NCBI RefSeq assembly: GCF_042186555.1
Contig: NC_133335.1
Coordinates: 171,920,062 to 171,984,061 of the forward strand
Direction: 5' to 3'
Length of the DNA: 64,000 bases
Origin: Aquarana catesbeiana
Taxonomy: Eukaryota; Chordata; Amphibia; Anura; Ranidae
Below are positions 41,377-54,337 of the stretch, piece after piece; position 1 is the first letter of the stretch; the number at the start of each line of letters is the position of its first letter. Position numbers and translations under genes: made by a program. The notes beneath the pieces were generated by a model that had not been told where the DNA came from, ran no database searches, and was given only the letters and a program-made list of their open reading frames with translations.

Positions 41377-41690
41377 TCAGTGGTGCAGTGGGTAGCACTT
41401 TCACCTAGCAGTAAGAAGGGTCATTGGTTCGAATCCCAACCACGACACTACCTGCCTGGAGTTTGCATGTTCTCCCTGTGCCTGTGTGGGTTTCCTCCCA
41501 CACTCCAAAGACATGCTGGTAGGTTAATTGGATCCTGTCTAAATTGTCCCTAGTATGTATGAATGTGAGTTAGGGACCTTAGATTGTAAGCTCCTTGAGG
41601 GTAGGGACTGATGTGAATGTACAATATATATGTAAAGCGCTGCGTAAATTGACGGCGCTATATAAGTACCTGAAATAAATAAATAAATAA
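41377..41690 (+). mobile_element. tRNA-derived SINE
   Basis: Internal Pol III promoter: A box TGGTGCAGTGG (41381-41391) and a perfect B box GGTTCGAATCC (41426-41436). The body includes GGAGTTTGCATGTTCTCCCT, and the 3' end is an (AAAT)n tail. A 7-bp duplication AAGAACC flanks it (41370-41376, 41689-41695). Not a functional tRNA: no cloverleaf with aminoacyl stem. Confidence 0.85.
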
Positions 41691-41695
41691 GAACC

Positions 41696-42014
41696 CTTTT
41701 GCAGTCAGAGAAGGCACATGCAGTCGGAGCAGAAACACGCCAGTCAGAAGAGACACGCACAGCGAGAGAACTGATTTGAGAGCAGAAACACAACCAGAGC
41801 AGACACGCACAAAGTGTGCACACAGAGAATACACAGGAGGAGATTACACAGTCATGTCACTCATTCGGTCACAGAAAACAAACAAACTGCACACAGGCAC
41901 AGCCCACACAGTCAGAGAACAGACATAGCACACAATCAGAGCACATACAACACATGGGGCACACACAAAGAACACAACATTTTTACAACACCACCTTTTG
42001 TGGTACATGATATT
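41696..42014. repeat. Degenerate short CAGTCAGAG/GCACACA repeats
   Basis: About 20-bp imperfect units rich in CACACAG and AGTCAGAG; similar units occur at 37070-37200 left of the gag-only element. Confidence 0.55.
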
Positions 42015-42987
42015 TTAACTACTTCAGCCCCGGAAGATTTGGCTGCTGAATGACCCGGCCATTTTTTCCGATTCGGCACTGCAACGCTTTAACTGACAAT
42101 TGCGCGGCCGTGCGAATCTGCACCCAAACAAAATTGACGTCCTTTTTTCCCACAAATAGAGATTTCTTTTGGTGGTATTTGATCACCTCTGCGGTTTTTA
42201 TTTTTTGCGCTATAAACAAAAAAAGAGCGACAATTTTGAAGAAAACACAATATTTAGTACGTTTTGCTATAACAAATATCCTATTTTTTTTTAAAAAAAA
42301 AGCTAATTTTTTTCTCAGTTTAGGCCGATATGTATTCTTTTACATATTTTTGTTAAAAAAAAAAACCCAATAAGCGTATATTGATTGGTTTGCGCAAAAG
42401 TTATAGTATCTACAAAATAGGGGATAGATTTATAGCATTTTTAGTATTTTTTTTTTTATTAGTAATAGCGGCGATCTGCGATTTTTATCAGGACAGCGAC
42501 ATTATGGCGGACGCATCGGACACTTTTGACACATTTTTGGGACCACTGGCATTTATACAGCGATCAGTGCTATAAAAATGCACTGATTACTGTAAAAATG
42601 TCACTGGCAGGGAAGGGGTTAACACTAGGCAGCAATCAAGGGGTTAACTGTGTTCAATGTGTGTGATTCTAATTGAAGGGGGAGGGGACTGACTAGAGGA
42701 AGTGACGGATCGTGATTCTTAGCTATTAGGAACAAACGATCTGTCACTCCTCACAGAACAGGACAGGGATTTGTGTTTTTTTGCACACACGTCCCTGTTC
42801 TGCCTCTCGTGCCCGTGATCGCTCGTGGCCGGCGGTCATCGCGACCGTCGGCCACGAGCATCAGCACCCACGCAGTGCAGTGGCGCACGCGCGCCTGCTA
42901 TCCTGATCCCACGAGCCGACATATAGCTACGACGGTTCGCAGGACCTGCCACAGTAAAATGAAGGCGGCTGATCGTCAAGAGGTTAA
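42015..42987 (+). repeat. TTAA-flanked MITE family A, copy 3
   Basis: It begins TTAACTACTTCAGCCCCGG and ends CGTCAAGAGGTTAA; internal blocks are as in 4021-4940 (CACAAATAGAGATTTC, TTTGGTGGTATTTGATCACC). Confidence 0.88.
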
Positions 42988-44094
42988 AAGCACGCTGGCC
43001 ATTTACAATTTCTGTCCTTATTATCAAACCCAAAACTAAAAATGTACCATTTTGCAGCTTACCAATCATTAGATGTGGTGGCTGCCATAGTTTTTTTTTT
43101 TAGGCTTTTTTCCCCCCTCTGTTTTCCCCTGTGATCTGGCCAGTAACAGCTCCTGTATTACAGTGCCCCTACTCTGGATGAATGAGCACAAGGGGAACCC
43201 CTGGATAGCAGCATTGTCAGTCTGGGTAGAGGGTAGTGTTACATTTACTAGCAGATTTAAATACACTAACAAATTGAAGACACTCTCCAACTAATACTTT
43301 ATAAACAGGTAAAGAAAAAAGTTTTGTTCCTTTTGGGATAAAGGTGCTATATAAATAAATAAAAGCTGACCATTGTACGCATCCCTGTCAGTGTTAATCG
43401 GTTTGTCTAATCTCTGTAACTGATACATTTGCAAGAGAGCTTGTTCTTTTGAAAAGCAACAGACTTACTGGCCAGATCACCAGGTGAAAATAAAAGGAAA
43501 GAAAGCCTACAAAAGAAAACGAATGCAGCCATAACAGCTAAGATTTATAAGTTGCAACATAATAAATATTTGTTCTGGGTTTATTACTGCTTTATTATAA
43601 CACATGTTTTCTTCTCACATTTAATGCATTAACGTGCACATGTGGGCTATTTCTCTGTTGGATGTCTACGAGGTGGTACCTCAGGTCTATTCAAGGCTTG
43701 CTCTGGTAATATACAGAAGATGAGGATATATAATTATCTTCACAAAGACTGCAAATGTTTCTGCAATCACAAGTAATTAATTAGCACAAGGTCATAGAAA
43801 ATGTTACTTTCACCAAGTGAACAACTTTAAGCCGTTAGAACACAGGTGAAATAATGCAATTAAGGAAATGCTGAGGTCTGTAAGAAGATGGTGTCCTACT
43901 GTAAATCGAAACCTCAATGTAACATTTAGCAGTCTTTGGTGTGCTATCACCACATTACTGGTGTTATGTATATTAAACATTCCAATATTGCCTAGGTAAA
44001 CTGTGATTTGTAGGAAAAAAACTCACTGTATGCAGGCTAATTAAACAAAAAAGCTGCCAGCACTAAGAGTTAATGATACCAAACTCACAATGTA
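42988..44094. other. Upstream intron, MITE fragments
   Basis: Parts near 43130-43170 (GATCTGGCCAGTAACAGCTC) and 43440-43545 (CACCAGGTGAAAATAAAAGG) look like remnants of a short repeat also seen at 32345-32460. From 43600 to 44090 nothing is recognised. Confidence 0.4.
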
Positions 44095-44202
44095 CATATA
44101 AGAAATAAGTGAAGCACTAAGACTAGATTGTGTGAATATCAAACATAAAAAAATGTGTCCAAATTTATAAAACAAATCCATTTGAACATCCACATGGGAA
44201 CG

Positions 44203-44256
44203 GGCTAACTGACGACATCATCTGTGACAAAACGTGTAGGGTAGAGCCTACAAGGG
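44203..44256 (+). ncRNA. Hammerhead ribozyme relic
   Basis: CTGACGA (44209-44215) fits box 1 consensus. Helix II is TCA-TCTG-TGA with mismatched base pairs beyond. Box 2 is AAAAC rather than GAAAC, helix III ACGTGT, then A. Helix I keeps CTA/TAG. The lost G in box 2 should abolish activity. Confidence 0.6.
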
Positions 44257-44692
44257 TGATGTCATTACGTACATTAAGATGAGTGATGGCTCAGTTACCA
44301 AATACGTCTTGATGCCGCTCAGCTTTTTCCTTGTTGTGAGTATGCACTTTACTTCTTTTAATAAAGCAAATCTCACTGTTTTACAGTATGGGAGTGCTTT
44401 TTATGGTTTACTTTTGACAGCGGTGGCTGCATATCCCCTATTGGCCTTGTGGAGGAGATACATCTGCTGGCAGGAGGTTTTAACCCTTTATGTACAATTA
44501 CAATGGTCACTGGTAAAGAGTCATTGGGATCTGGTAAGGAGCTTCAGTGTGTTCCTTTTGGATTGAGTACACTGTGCACAAACTTGTTACAACTACAGAT
44601 GATTTTTAAGCACTTGGGTGTTCACTTTCTAAGTTTGTGAAGATCATTTCTTTCCTACTCCTTTAGGGATTTCACAGGATCACTTTATGTGG

Positions 44693-44796
<104 letters not shown>

Positions 44797-44805
44797 CTTT
44801 GCCTA

Positions 44806-45116
44806 GATTCACATTGGAGCGATTTGTCGTGCAATTTGAGAGATCAAATCGCATGACAAGTCGCAGCCTATTGGAGGCAATGGCACTGTTCCAATCGGTG
44901 CGACACCAATTTTGCGGCGCAGCACCGATTTGCAAAAGTAGTTCCTGGACTACTTTTGCCGATTTCAGGTGTGACTTCAATAGACATCTGAGCATGAAGC
45001 CACACAGATGTCTATCAGGTAGCACCTAAAAATTGCGCTGACCTTGCCACTTTGAAATCGCGCTACTTCAAGTGAAGTAGCGCAATTTCAAAGTAGCATC
45101 AATGTGAACCAGGGCT
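44806..45116. mobile_element. MITE with CACATTG ends
   Basis: The left end CTAGATTCACATTGGAGCG and the right end GCATCAATGTGAACCAGGG are inverted. An internal palindrome surrounds CGCGCTACTTCAAGTGAAGTAGCGC (only the arms are given by ACTTCAAGTGAAGT). Related to 27905-28365. Confidence 0.65.
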
Positions 45117-45407
45117 TTATGTGGATGTTTAAGTGGACTGATTTCATATACAGTATTTCAACATTATGTTTGATATTCATGCAATTTATTAGGGAGTCTT
45201 AGCGCTGCACTTATTTTTTACATGTAAACTGTTATTTCTGCATAAGAAAACTTGTTTCATGTATGTGACGGTTATTCAGTAATTTACAATCTACAGCTGT
45301 GAGACACTGGCACAGCCATTGTGGTATACTAGTGCCACTGTGCTTCCAAAAGACTTACTAAAACATTGTCTACAATGAAGTATTATATAACATTACATGA
45401 CTTAAAG

Positions 45408-45660
45408 CAGAATTAAACTAAACTTTTTCATTTTGAATAGAGTTATTAAGGGTTATAACCCCTGTATGTTATCTTCCCATCTGATATTGAGGAGTTTTCC
45501 CGTCACTTCCTGTCCCATAACCAAAAACAGAAAGTGAGAGAAAATCCCTCTGAAGTGAGAGAAATGTCCGGTTGTCACCAGGATCACTCAAACCAGCGTC
45601 CTCATTGGAAGATGCACCTCTATTCCTGTTCTGGTGATTGTAGTGTAGTGTGCGTGTAAT
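45408..45660. mobile_element. MITE fragment
   Basis: It starts AAAGCAGAATTAAACTAAAC and contains CACTTCCTGTCCCATAACC. The right end is not resolved because Tc1 copy 4 follows. Confidence 0.4.
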
Positions 45661-45960
45661 TATATAATATATATATAATATACACTGTATGCAGGTTTAT
45701 ACACATTCAGTCAGGTCCATAAATATTAGGACATGGACACAATTCTAATCTTTTTGGCTCTATACACCACTGCAATGGATCTGAAATGAAGCGAACAAGA
45801 TGTGCTTTAACTGCAGATTTTCAGCTTTAATTTGAGGGTATTTACATCCAAATCAGGTGAAAGGTGTAGGAATTACAACACTTTGTATATGTGACTCACT
45901 TTTTAAGGGACCAAAAGTAATGGGACAGATTAACAATCATCCATTTCAAACTTTCACTTT

Positions 45961-46979
45961 TTAATACTTGTTTGCAAATCCTTTGCAGTCAATTACAGCC
46001 TGAAGTCTGGAACGCATAGACATCACCAGACGCTGGGTTTCATCCCTGGTGAAGCTCTGCCAGGCCTCTACTGCAACTGTCTTCAGTTCATGCTTGTTCT
46101 TGGGGCATTTGCCCTTCAGTTTTGTCTTCAGCAAGTGAAATGCATGCTCAATCGGATTCAGGTCAGGTGATTGACTTGGCCATTGCATAACATTCAACTT
46201 CTTTCCCTTAAAAAAGTCTTTGGTTGCTTTCACAGTATGCTTCGGGTCATTGTCCATCTGCACTATGAAGCGCCGTCCAATGAGTTCTGAAGCATTTTAC
46301 TGAATATGAGCAGATAATATTGCCCAAAACACTTCAGAATTCATCCTGCTGCTTTTGTCAGCAGTCACATAAATAAATATAAGAGAACCAGTTCCATTGG
46401 CAGCCATACATGCCCACGCCATGACACTACCACCACCATGCTTCACTGATGAGGTGGTATGCTTTGGATCATGAGCAGTTCCTCTCCTTCTCCATACTCT
46501 TCTCTTCCCATCACTCTGGTACAAGTTGATCTTGGTCTCATCTGTCCATAAGATGTTGTTCCAGAACTGCGAAGGCTTTTTTAGATGTTGTTTGGCAAAC
46601 TCTAATCTGGCCTTCCTGTTTTTTACATCTTGTGGTGAATCCTCTGTATTCACTCTGGTGAAGTCTTCTCTTGATTGTTGACTTTGACATACATACACCT
46701 ACCTCCTGGAGAGTGTTCTTGATCTGGCCAACTGTTGTGAAGGGTGTTTCCTTCACAAGGGGAAAGAATTCTTCGGTCATCCACCACAGTTGTTTTCCGT
46801 GGTCTTCTGGGTCTTTTGGTGTTGTTGAGCTCACCGGTGTGTTCTTTCTTTTTAAGGATGTTCCAAACAGTTGATTTGGCCACACCTAATGTTTTTGCTA
46901 TCTCTCTGATGGGTTTGTTTTATTTTTTCAGCCTAATGATGACTTGCTTCACTGATAGTGACAGCTCTTTGGATCTCAT
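45961..46979 (-). pseudogene. Tc1-like transposase pseudogene
   Basis: The start at 46979 gives MRSKELSLSVKQVIIRLKK followed directly by an in-frame TAA. The second helix-turn-helix part reads IAKTLGVAKSTVWNILKKKE. The catalytic region runs WNNILWTDETKINLYQ (first Asp), then KHGGGSVMAWACMAANGTG, a stop near 46297, MQMDNDPKHTVKATKDF (second Asp) and SQSPDLNPIEHAF (Glu). The stop follows ANKY at 45961. One stop and at least two frame changes make it inactive, but it is the best preserved Tc1 transposase here. Confidence 0.92.
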
Positions 46980-47214
46980 ATTGAGAGTTGACAGCAACAG
47001 ATTCCAAATGCAAATAGCACACTTGAAATTAACTCTGGATCTTTTTTCTGCTCCTGGTCAATGGGATAATGAGGGAATAACACACACCTGGCCATGGAAC
47101 AGCTGAGCAGCCAATTGTCCCATTACTTTTAGTCCCTTAAAAAGTGGAAGGCACATATACAAACTGTTGTAATTCCTACACCATTCACCAGATTTGGATG
47201 TAAATACCCTCAAA

Positions 47215-47764
47215 TTAACCACTAGCTGCCCGCCCACTGTCATATGACAGCGGGACGAGGCAGCTCTCGTTCTGGGCGGATGTCATATGACGTGACCGCC
47301 TTCCCGAGCCACTAGGGGGAGCGCAGGCGCCCGCTGCATCACTGGGGACCCGATGCGCGTGCCCGGCAGCCGCAATGTCCGCCGGGCACCCGCGATTGCC
47401 CAGCAACCGAGCAGGACCGTGGATCTGTGTGTGTAAACACACAGATCCACGTCCTGTCAGAGAGGAGAGGAGACCGATGTGTGTCCCTTGTACATAGGGA
47501 CACCGATCGGTCACCTTCCCCAGTCAGTCCCTTCCCCCCACAGTTAGAATCACCTCCCTAGGACACACATTAACGCCTCAGTCGCCCCCTAGTGTTAACC
47601 CCTTCCCTGCCAGTCACATTTACACAGTAATCAATGCATTTTTATAGCACGGATCGCTGTATAAATGTGAATGGTCCCAAAAATGTGTCAAAAGTGTCCG
47701 ATATGTCCGCCGCAATATCGCAGTCACAATAAAAATCGCAGATCCTTGCCATGACTAGTAAAAA

Positions 47765-47821
<57 letters not shown>

Positions 47822-48242
47822 GAAAATGCTATAAATCTATCCCCTATTTTGTAGACGCTTTAACTTTTGCGCAAACCAATCAATATACGCTTATTGCAAT
47901 TTTTTTTTTACCAAAAATATGTAGAAGACTACGTATCGGCCTAAACTGAGGAAAAAATTTGTTTAAAAAAAAAAAATTGGATATTTATTATAGCAAAAAG
48001 TAAAAAATATTGTGTTTTTTCAAACTTGTCCCTCTTCTTTTGTTTATAGCGCAATAAATAAAAACCGCAGAGGTGATCAATAACCACCAAAAGAAAGCTC
48101 TATTTGTGGGGAAAAAATGATAAAAATTTCATTTGGGTGCAGTGTAACATGACCGCGCAATTGTCAAAGTGCGACAGCGCTGAAAGCTGAAAAATGGCTT
48201 GGGCAGGAAGGGGGTGAAAGTGCCCTGTATTGAGGTGGTTAA
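47215..48242 (-). repeat. TTAA-flanked MITE family A, copy 4, nested in Tc1 copy 4
   Basis: It runs from TTAACCACTAGCTGCCCGCC to TGAGGTGGTTAA and carries the family blocks (GGTGATCAATAACCACCAAA, AGAAAGCTCTATTTGTGGGG) in reverse orientation, plus an (AT)n tract at 47772-47819. Confidence 0.88.
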
Positions 48243-48361
48243 AGCTGAAAGTCTGCAGTTCAAGCACATCTTGTTCGTTTCATTTCAAATCCATTGTGGT
48301 GGTGTATAGAGCCAAAATGATTAGAATTGTGTTGATGTCCCAATATTTATGGACCTGACTG

Positions 48362-48784
48362 TACATACATTCTTGTACAGGCCATATGTTAGGGGCTGAC
48401 ATACTGACACAGTTGACCAGGCCAGCTACATTTTACAGATCAAAACAACAACGTAATGGCTCTTAATTAGGTTACTTTTATGCAAGAGGCAGATGCCTCA
48501 CCTTGGCACTTGGGGGCCAACCTGTTTTGTTGATGCCTATCTAATCTAATTAAACATTTCAAAGGAGGTTATTTGCAAATTTGTAAGGATTGTAAAATGC
48601 AGATTGCCTGGTCAAACGTGAAAGGAATCGTTAAGATCTAGGGGGCGAGAAAATGTTTTTGTCTTTGTATGTGATAAATTGTTTTCTTTCTTTAAAGAAG
48701 AATGCTATTTAGCTATAAACAATACAAGAAATATTTAATGATGATAATTTAACACCAAAAGGGGTCTTAAGTATTTATGGAGTA
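48362..48784. other. Upstream intron, nothing recognised
   Basis: AT-rich. Words such as AATGCTATTTAGC reappear in inverse form just right of the next MITE (49265), suggesting an older repeat interrupted by it. Confidence 0.35.
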
Positions 48785-49252
48785 CAGCGGAACCTTGGTT
48801 TACGAGTAACGCGGTTAACGAGCGTTTTGAAAGACAAGCAACTTTTTTTTTTTAAAACTCTGACTCGGTTTGCGAGTATTGTCTTGCAAAATGAGCAGAA
48901 TTCAAGTTAATTAACCGCATTAGGCCAGAGGTGCGGGGGCACCGGGGACACTGGGAACGGTTTGGAGCCGCTTGGCGCCGTTCAGAAATACTCGGAATGA
49001 CTCAGAAATACTCAGTTCCCGAGTGTTTCCGAGGCTTTCCGAGTTCAGCTGAGCTGTCCCCGAGTATTTCCGAGGCTCTCCGGCACCCCCCCACCTCTGG
49101 CCACATGTGTTATTGCATGTAATAGAAGTCAGTGCGGAACAAATTATATTCATTTCCATTGACTTCTATGAAGAAACACACTTTGATATGAGTGCTTTGG
49201 ATTACAAGCATTCTCCTGGAACGGATTATGCTCGTAATCCAAAGTTCCACTG
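48785..49252. mobile_element. Mariner-type MITE, TA-flanked
   Basis: The ends CAGCGGAACCTTGGTTTACG / TAATCCAAAGTTCCACTG are inverted, with TA at 48783-48784 and 49253-49254. GC-rich centre. No transposase. Confidence 0.85.
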
Positions 49253-50122
49253 TACTTGTTTATGGTAAATAGCATTCTTCAAAGGGTAAATTGTTTATCT
49301 AATTAATAATAAAAAAATGCAATTTAGCCTTAGACAATAAGGAAATATCCAAGCAACTTTTGATTAGAATTTATGACTGCAGCCATCTGAGGCCAAGAGG
49401 CATCCCCTGTCACACAGAAGATCAAAGGGGCTAGTAAAACTGACCAATCAGATTGCTCAACATTTTAGTGAATGGGGAAAATTTGTATATTAAGGAAGGT
49501 TATTTTGAATGAGTTATGACAGGGAAATAGGGTTCTCTGAAGGTATCTGATCATTGCATGAACATTCTAAGTACCCTGTGATCTACCTTGTCTGTACCTC
49601 TGTCTGCTATGGCTTCCAATAAATGCTAATCTTTCAGAGAAAGAACCCTGTTGCTGTGGAGATCCTTATTAGTCATCACTTGCTCACAGGGTCGGGACAA
49701 GGGAGGGGCGGCTGCCCTGGGCACTGTGGTACCATGTGAGGTGGGGGGGGGCACCACAAGGAGATTGGGGGGGGGGGGATTTGGGTTGTAAGGGGGAATT
49801 CGAGGGGCGGCAGAGTGTAAGTATTGATCCAGGAGGGAAAAGGGGGGTGTGCTAAGAGTCATGATTTAGGATTTGTGTTATGGGGAATGATTTTTTTTTT
49901 GAGTTGGGGGGCAAAGATTTATGCTGAAGGGGGATTTCAGCAGGGGAGCGGATTTGTAGTGGGAGGAGGGGGAATTTATGCTTTGGGGTAAGCATGCAGA
50001 TTAGTGCTGAGTGTTTTTTTTTTTTTTTTTGGGGGGGGGGGGGGTTGCTGACACATAATGCTCATACATCTTGGGGGGGGGGGGTGCAAGATGACCTTGT
50101 CCCAGCACTGCTCACTCATATA
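49253..50122. other. Upstream intron with G-rich low-complexity block
   Basis: 49253-49640 shows no recognised feature apart from the inverse words noted at 48362. From 49690 to 50095 there are repeated G runs (up to 12) separated by GGATTT-like spacers. Confidence 0.5.
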
Positions 50123-51710
50123 CAGTGCCTTGCAAAAGTATTCACCCCCTTGGAATTCTTCATGTTTTGTTGCCTCACAACCTGGAATTAACATAGATTG
50201 TTTGAGGATTTGCATCATTTAATTTACAGAACATGCCCACAACTTTGAAGATTTTTTTTTTTTTTTATTGTGAAGCAAACAACAAATGGGACCAAATAGA
50301 AAAATTCAATGTGCATAACTATTCACCCCCCTAAAGTCAATACTTTGTAGAGCCACCTTTTGCGGCTATCACAGCTCCAAGTCGCTTTGAATAAGTCTCT
50401 ATTAGCTTGCCACATCTTACCATTGGGATTTTTGCCCATTCCTCCTTGCAAAACTGCTCCTGCTCCTTCAAGTTGGATGGTTTGGGCTTATGAACAGCAA
50501 TCTTTAAGTCTGACCACAGATTTTCTATTGAATTGAGGTCTGGGCTTTGACTAGGCCATTCCAACACATTTACATGTTTCCCCTTAAACCACTCAAGTGT
50601 TTAGCAGTGTGTTTGGGGTCATTGTCCTGCTGGAAGGTGAACCTCGAAGCACACACAGAGTGGTACAGGTTTTGTTTAAGAATCCATCTTTCCCTCAACT
50701 CTGACCAGTTTTCCGGTCCCGGTTGCTGAAAAACATCCCCACAGCATGATGCTGCCACCACCATGTTTCACTGTGGGGATGGTGTTCTTTGGGTGATGTG
50801 ATGTGTTGGTTTTGCGCCAGACACAGTGTTTTCTTTGATGGCCAAAAAGTTCATTTTTAGGCTCATCAGACTAGAGCACCTTCCTCCATACATTTTGGGA
50901 GTCTCCCACATGCCTTTTTGCAAACTCAAAACATGCCATTTTGTTTTCTGCTGAAAGTAATGGCTTTCTTCTGGCCACTCTGCCATAAAGTTCAACTCTA
51001 TGGAGCGTGCGGCTTATTGTCGTCCTATGTACAGATAATCCTCTGCTGTGGAACTCTGCAGCTCCTCCAGGGTTACTTTAGGTCTCTGTGCCGCCTCTCT
51101 GATTAATGCCCTCCTTGCCCAGTCCGTGAGTTTTGGTGTGCGGCCGTCTCTTGGCAGGTTTGCTGTTGTGCCATGTTCTTTCCATTTGGTTATGATAGAT
51201 TTAATGGTGCTCCTAGGGATCATCAAAGATTTTAATTTTTTTTTTATAACCTAACCGACTTGTACTTCTCAACAACATTGTTCCTTGTTTGGAGAGTTCC
51301 TTGGTCTTCATGGCAGTGTTTGGTTAGTGATGCCTCTTGCTTAGGTGTTGCAGCCTCTGGGGCCTTTCAAAAAGGTGTGTATATGTAATGACAGATCATG
51401 TGACACTTAGATTGCACACAGGTGGACATCATTTCACTAATTATGTGACTTCTGAAGGTAATTAGTTGCACCAGAGCTTTTTATGGGCTTCCTAACAAAG
51501 GGGATGAATACATACGCACATGCCAATTATCAGTTTTTTATTTCTGAAAAAAGTTTTATGTATATATTTTTCTAATTTTGCTTCACCAACTTAGACTATT
51601 GTGTTCTGATCCATCACATATAATTAGATTAAAAAAAACATTGAACTAAAGGCTGTAATATAACAAAATAGGTAAAAAGCCAAAGGGGTGACTACGTTTG
51701 CAAGGCACTG
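50123..51710 (-). mobile_element. Tc1-like DNA transposon, copy 5 (uninterrupted)
   Basis: The left end CAGTGCCTTGCAAAAGTATT is inverted at the right (ends GCAAGGCACTG at 51710), with TA at 50121-50122 and TG on the right. Length about 1.59 kb is normal for Tc1. Confidence 0.93.
50337..51311 (-). pseudogene. Tc1-like transposase pseudogene
   Basis: The start at 51311 gives MKTKELSKQGTMLLRSTSRL. The second DNA-binding helix-turn-helix (PRSTIKSIITKWKEHGTTAN) lies at 51014-51226. Catalytic pieces are in different frames: FTFQQDNDPKHTAKH (50570-50764) and EWPSQSPDLNSIENLWSDLK (50337-50567), ending GGSTKY. At least three frameshifts separate the parts. Confidence 0.9.
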
Positions 51711-51726
51711 TGTGTATCTGTGATTT

Positions 51727-51888
<162 letters not shown>

Positions 51889-53702
51889 CAGTAGTAACCC
51901 AAATTTTAGGATTTTGTATCTCTCCTGTTGATAATGGTCAAATCTAAGACCATATTAACATCTATGCACTTTATGTGCGTTAAAAATTACATATTTGATC
52001 AGTTAAATAATAATGCACCCAAAACACAATGCACATGCTGCCAAAAAACAGCAAGTGGTGATAAGTTGTGCATGCAAAACTCTTCACATACGTTTTTCAA
52101 GCCAAAAGTCTGTGAACATAAAGGAGGGAGGGAGAGCTCTGTGGCTGCTAGTCCATCTCTTGGGAAATACGGTAGTTATTGTTTGTGAAAATCCATCTTG
52201 CCAAATAAACTTTTCAGGTTCAGCCAGGGAGCAACCGCCAGGGTCATGAATGTGTCCAAAAAATGCGAATGTCCCCCAACCTGGCTATAAACGAACAATT
52301 CGGGCAACAATTCTTTTAATGGGTTTCCTAGGACTGACCTACATGAATAATTATTAATGAATAATTATTAAACACATTATGCAGTTTGGTTGTAGACCTC
52401 CAATGAAACCTTTGGAGCAGAGGGTAGTGACAGTATATGATGTCTCAGGTCCATGCCCTTGATATGATGAGCCATTTTAAAGGCACAATGCCAAACATGT
52501 CCAAGGCTAGTTCTCTTTGAGATGTTCTACCTTTGCCCATTCAAGTGTAAGCAAACCCACTGGCATATGAACAATGTACAGCCAATGGTCTCCAAGAGAA
52601 TAGGAGAAGATTGAACGTATTACAATACCAGGAACACAAAGATGAATCGAGATTTACACCTTTGCCTTTTTGTTTTTCCTCCTTAATAGCTTTTACTATT
52701 TTAATTTTAGAAACCTAAAGAAAGTAGTGATTTATATTACAAAAAGTAGCTGTAATTACGTTTGATCTAACAGCAATTACAGTAATTATAACGTGTTTGA
52801 TCTAACTCTTCTTTTTTGCGATTTTGGCTTTTAAGTCAGCCACTGATTAAACCATATTATGTAATGATAAAGTAGAGTTCACTTAATTCATACATGTTTT
52901 GTTGGTCTATCAGCATTAGTATGCATTTATTAAAACGTAATCTCACAAAAACTCCTGCGCTAAACTAAAGTGCTAATTAAACCCCAACCCAGCTGCTGTA
53001 AGAATATCAAAATTAATATTACATATAATTACAAAATAAAAAAAAAAACAGCGCTAATCCCCACATATATTTAAATAAATAAATTACAATTTTAACGCAT
53101 TGACAGTATATACCCAAACCCTTCTAATAAATTGCTTTGGTGAAAGTGAACAAAAAAACAAAACAACAAAATTAGAAAAATATATACACAATTTCAATCC
53201 ATAAATGTATTATCCTGAAAACTTCTACAACAGACCTAGGCAAATTGTGGTCCCAGGGCCACATCCGACCCTTTGGCTGTCCCTATCCTGTCCTTGATGC
53301 CTCCACTGTCAGCATTATCAGGATTATATCTGCATCAAGCGCATAGTGGAGTCAGAATATTCATGTCCAAAAAAACCTGATTATATTAGGCTATAAAGTA
53401 ATTCGCTGCTGAGAAAACACTTTGAGCAGTACCTAAGTATCACCCGTTCAATGATTGCATAAGATGGATTATATCCCAATAGGTTGGTGTTATCAAGGTA
53501 GTAACAACTGCTAATGAAACAGGTGTATTAGGCAACACGAAAGAGTGGATCATAACAGAGGTCTTCCAATCATATACTGGTGTAGTTCACCGTATTAGTG
53601 AGTACATTACCGCCCCTGAGGAAGCTGACAGGCTTAGAGAGGCATGCTGACAGATGTCCGTGTGGAGACCTGCAAGAACTAGCAGGATACAGCCTGAGGC
53701 AC
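51889..53702. other. Upstream intron with old repeat remnants
   Basis: It contains a possible hammerhead relic (52468-52508), a pseudo-LTR-like stretch with ACAGCGCTAATCCCC (53040-53110), and a hAT-like end (AGACCTAGGCAAATTGTGGT, near 53232). A CCCCTGAGGAAGC motif near 53614 has no matching second ribozyme box. No gene recognised. Confidence 0.4.
52468..52508 (+). ncRNA. Possible hammerhead relic
   Basis: AGCC/GGCT outer pairing, helix II GGC-ACAAT-GCC, AAAC followed by palindrome ACATGT and C. Box 1 is unrecognisable (TTTTAAA), so this is a fossil at best. Confidence 0.3.
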
Positions 53703-54337
53703 TGTCAGGAAATGAACATTTGTGTACGCAGACAAATTAGCCTGAGGAATTGCGGCCGTGGCCGGATAGCGGGTGCACATGCGCGAATGGGTGCGCATGC
53801 GCGAGAGCGCATTGGCACCAGAAGGGCTATTTAAAACTGCACTAGTGCAGTGTGTCAGTGCAGTTTTACGTTCCCTGTGTTCCTGTTATCTGTTCCTGTT
53901 CTTCTGTTGCTGACTTGATCCTGCCTCTGACTCTGCCTGAACGCCACCTGAACTGACCCCTGGCTTGTCCCTGGATTACGCTTCTGGATGCTCCTTCTGC
54001 TCATGCGCTCTGCTGTTACCGACTCTGGCCTGTCCCCTGACCACTCTCCAGCCTGCCGTCTGAACCTGATCTGCCTGCTGGCTGCTGACCTGGACTGTCC
54101 GATGCTGCCTTGTGCCTATCCAGCATCTGCACCGGCCTATCTGCACCCATCACTGGCTCCTGCTCCTCCGCCAACGTGTCCGTTCCTGTGATTCCTGCAT
54201 TCCAGATGCACATCAGCACCTGACAGCAAGAGACTTTGAGCTTTGGTGTTCTCTGTCACCCTATCAGGGACTCCAGAACCAGGGCTGTAAGAGAGGCCTT
54301 CCTCAATGCTTCAGGCTTCATCACCAGGTATATTACA
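53703..54337 (+). repeat. Probable solo LTR of a Ty3/gypsy element
   Basis: It starts TGTCAGGAAATG, with a CpG-rich upstream part, a CTATTTAAAACTGC TATA-like box near 53828, then a pyrimidine-rich CTGCCTGA/CCTGACC stretch typical of vertebrate gypsy LTRs. The right end (ATTACA) and a target duplication are uncertain. Confidence 0.45.

Larger units (their letters stand above)
45708..48361 (-). mobile_element. Tc1-like DNA transposon, copy 4
   Basis: The terminal repeats read CAGTCAGGTCCATAAATATT on the left and the inverse at 48330-48361; TA follows the right end and TT precedes the left (one mutated base). A TTAA-flanked MITE (47215-48242) sits between the right terminal repeat and the transposase. 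Confidence 0.93.

Noticed and set aside
41381..41436. Possible tRNA gene (perfect B box, A box)
   Set aside because: No acceptor stem or cloverleaf, and the unit has a SINE body, A-rich tail and target duplication.
44279..44640. Frames of 63-95 codons after the hammerhead relic
   Set aside because: AT-rich interior of the Penelope-like element with no recognised domain.
53610..53660. CTGAGGA motif as another hammerhead
   Set aside because: No GAAAC box or helix III palindrome follows; helix II would be only 3 bp.
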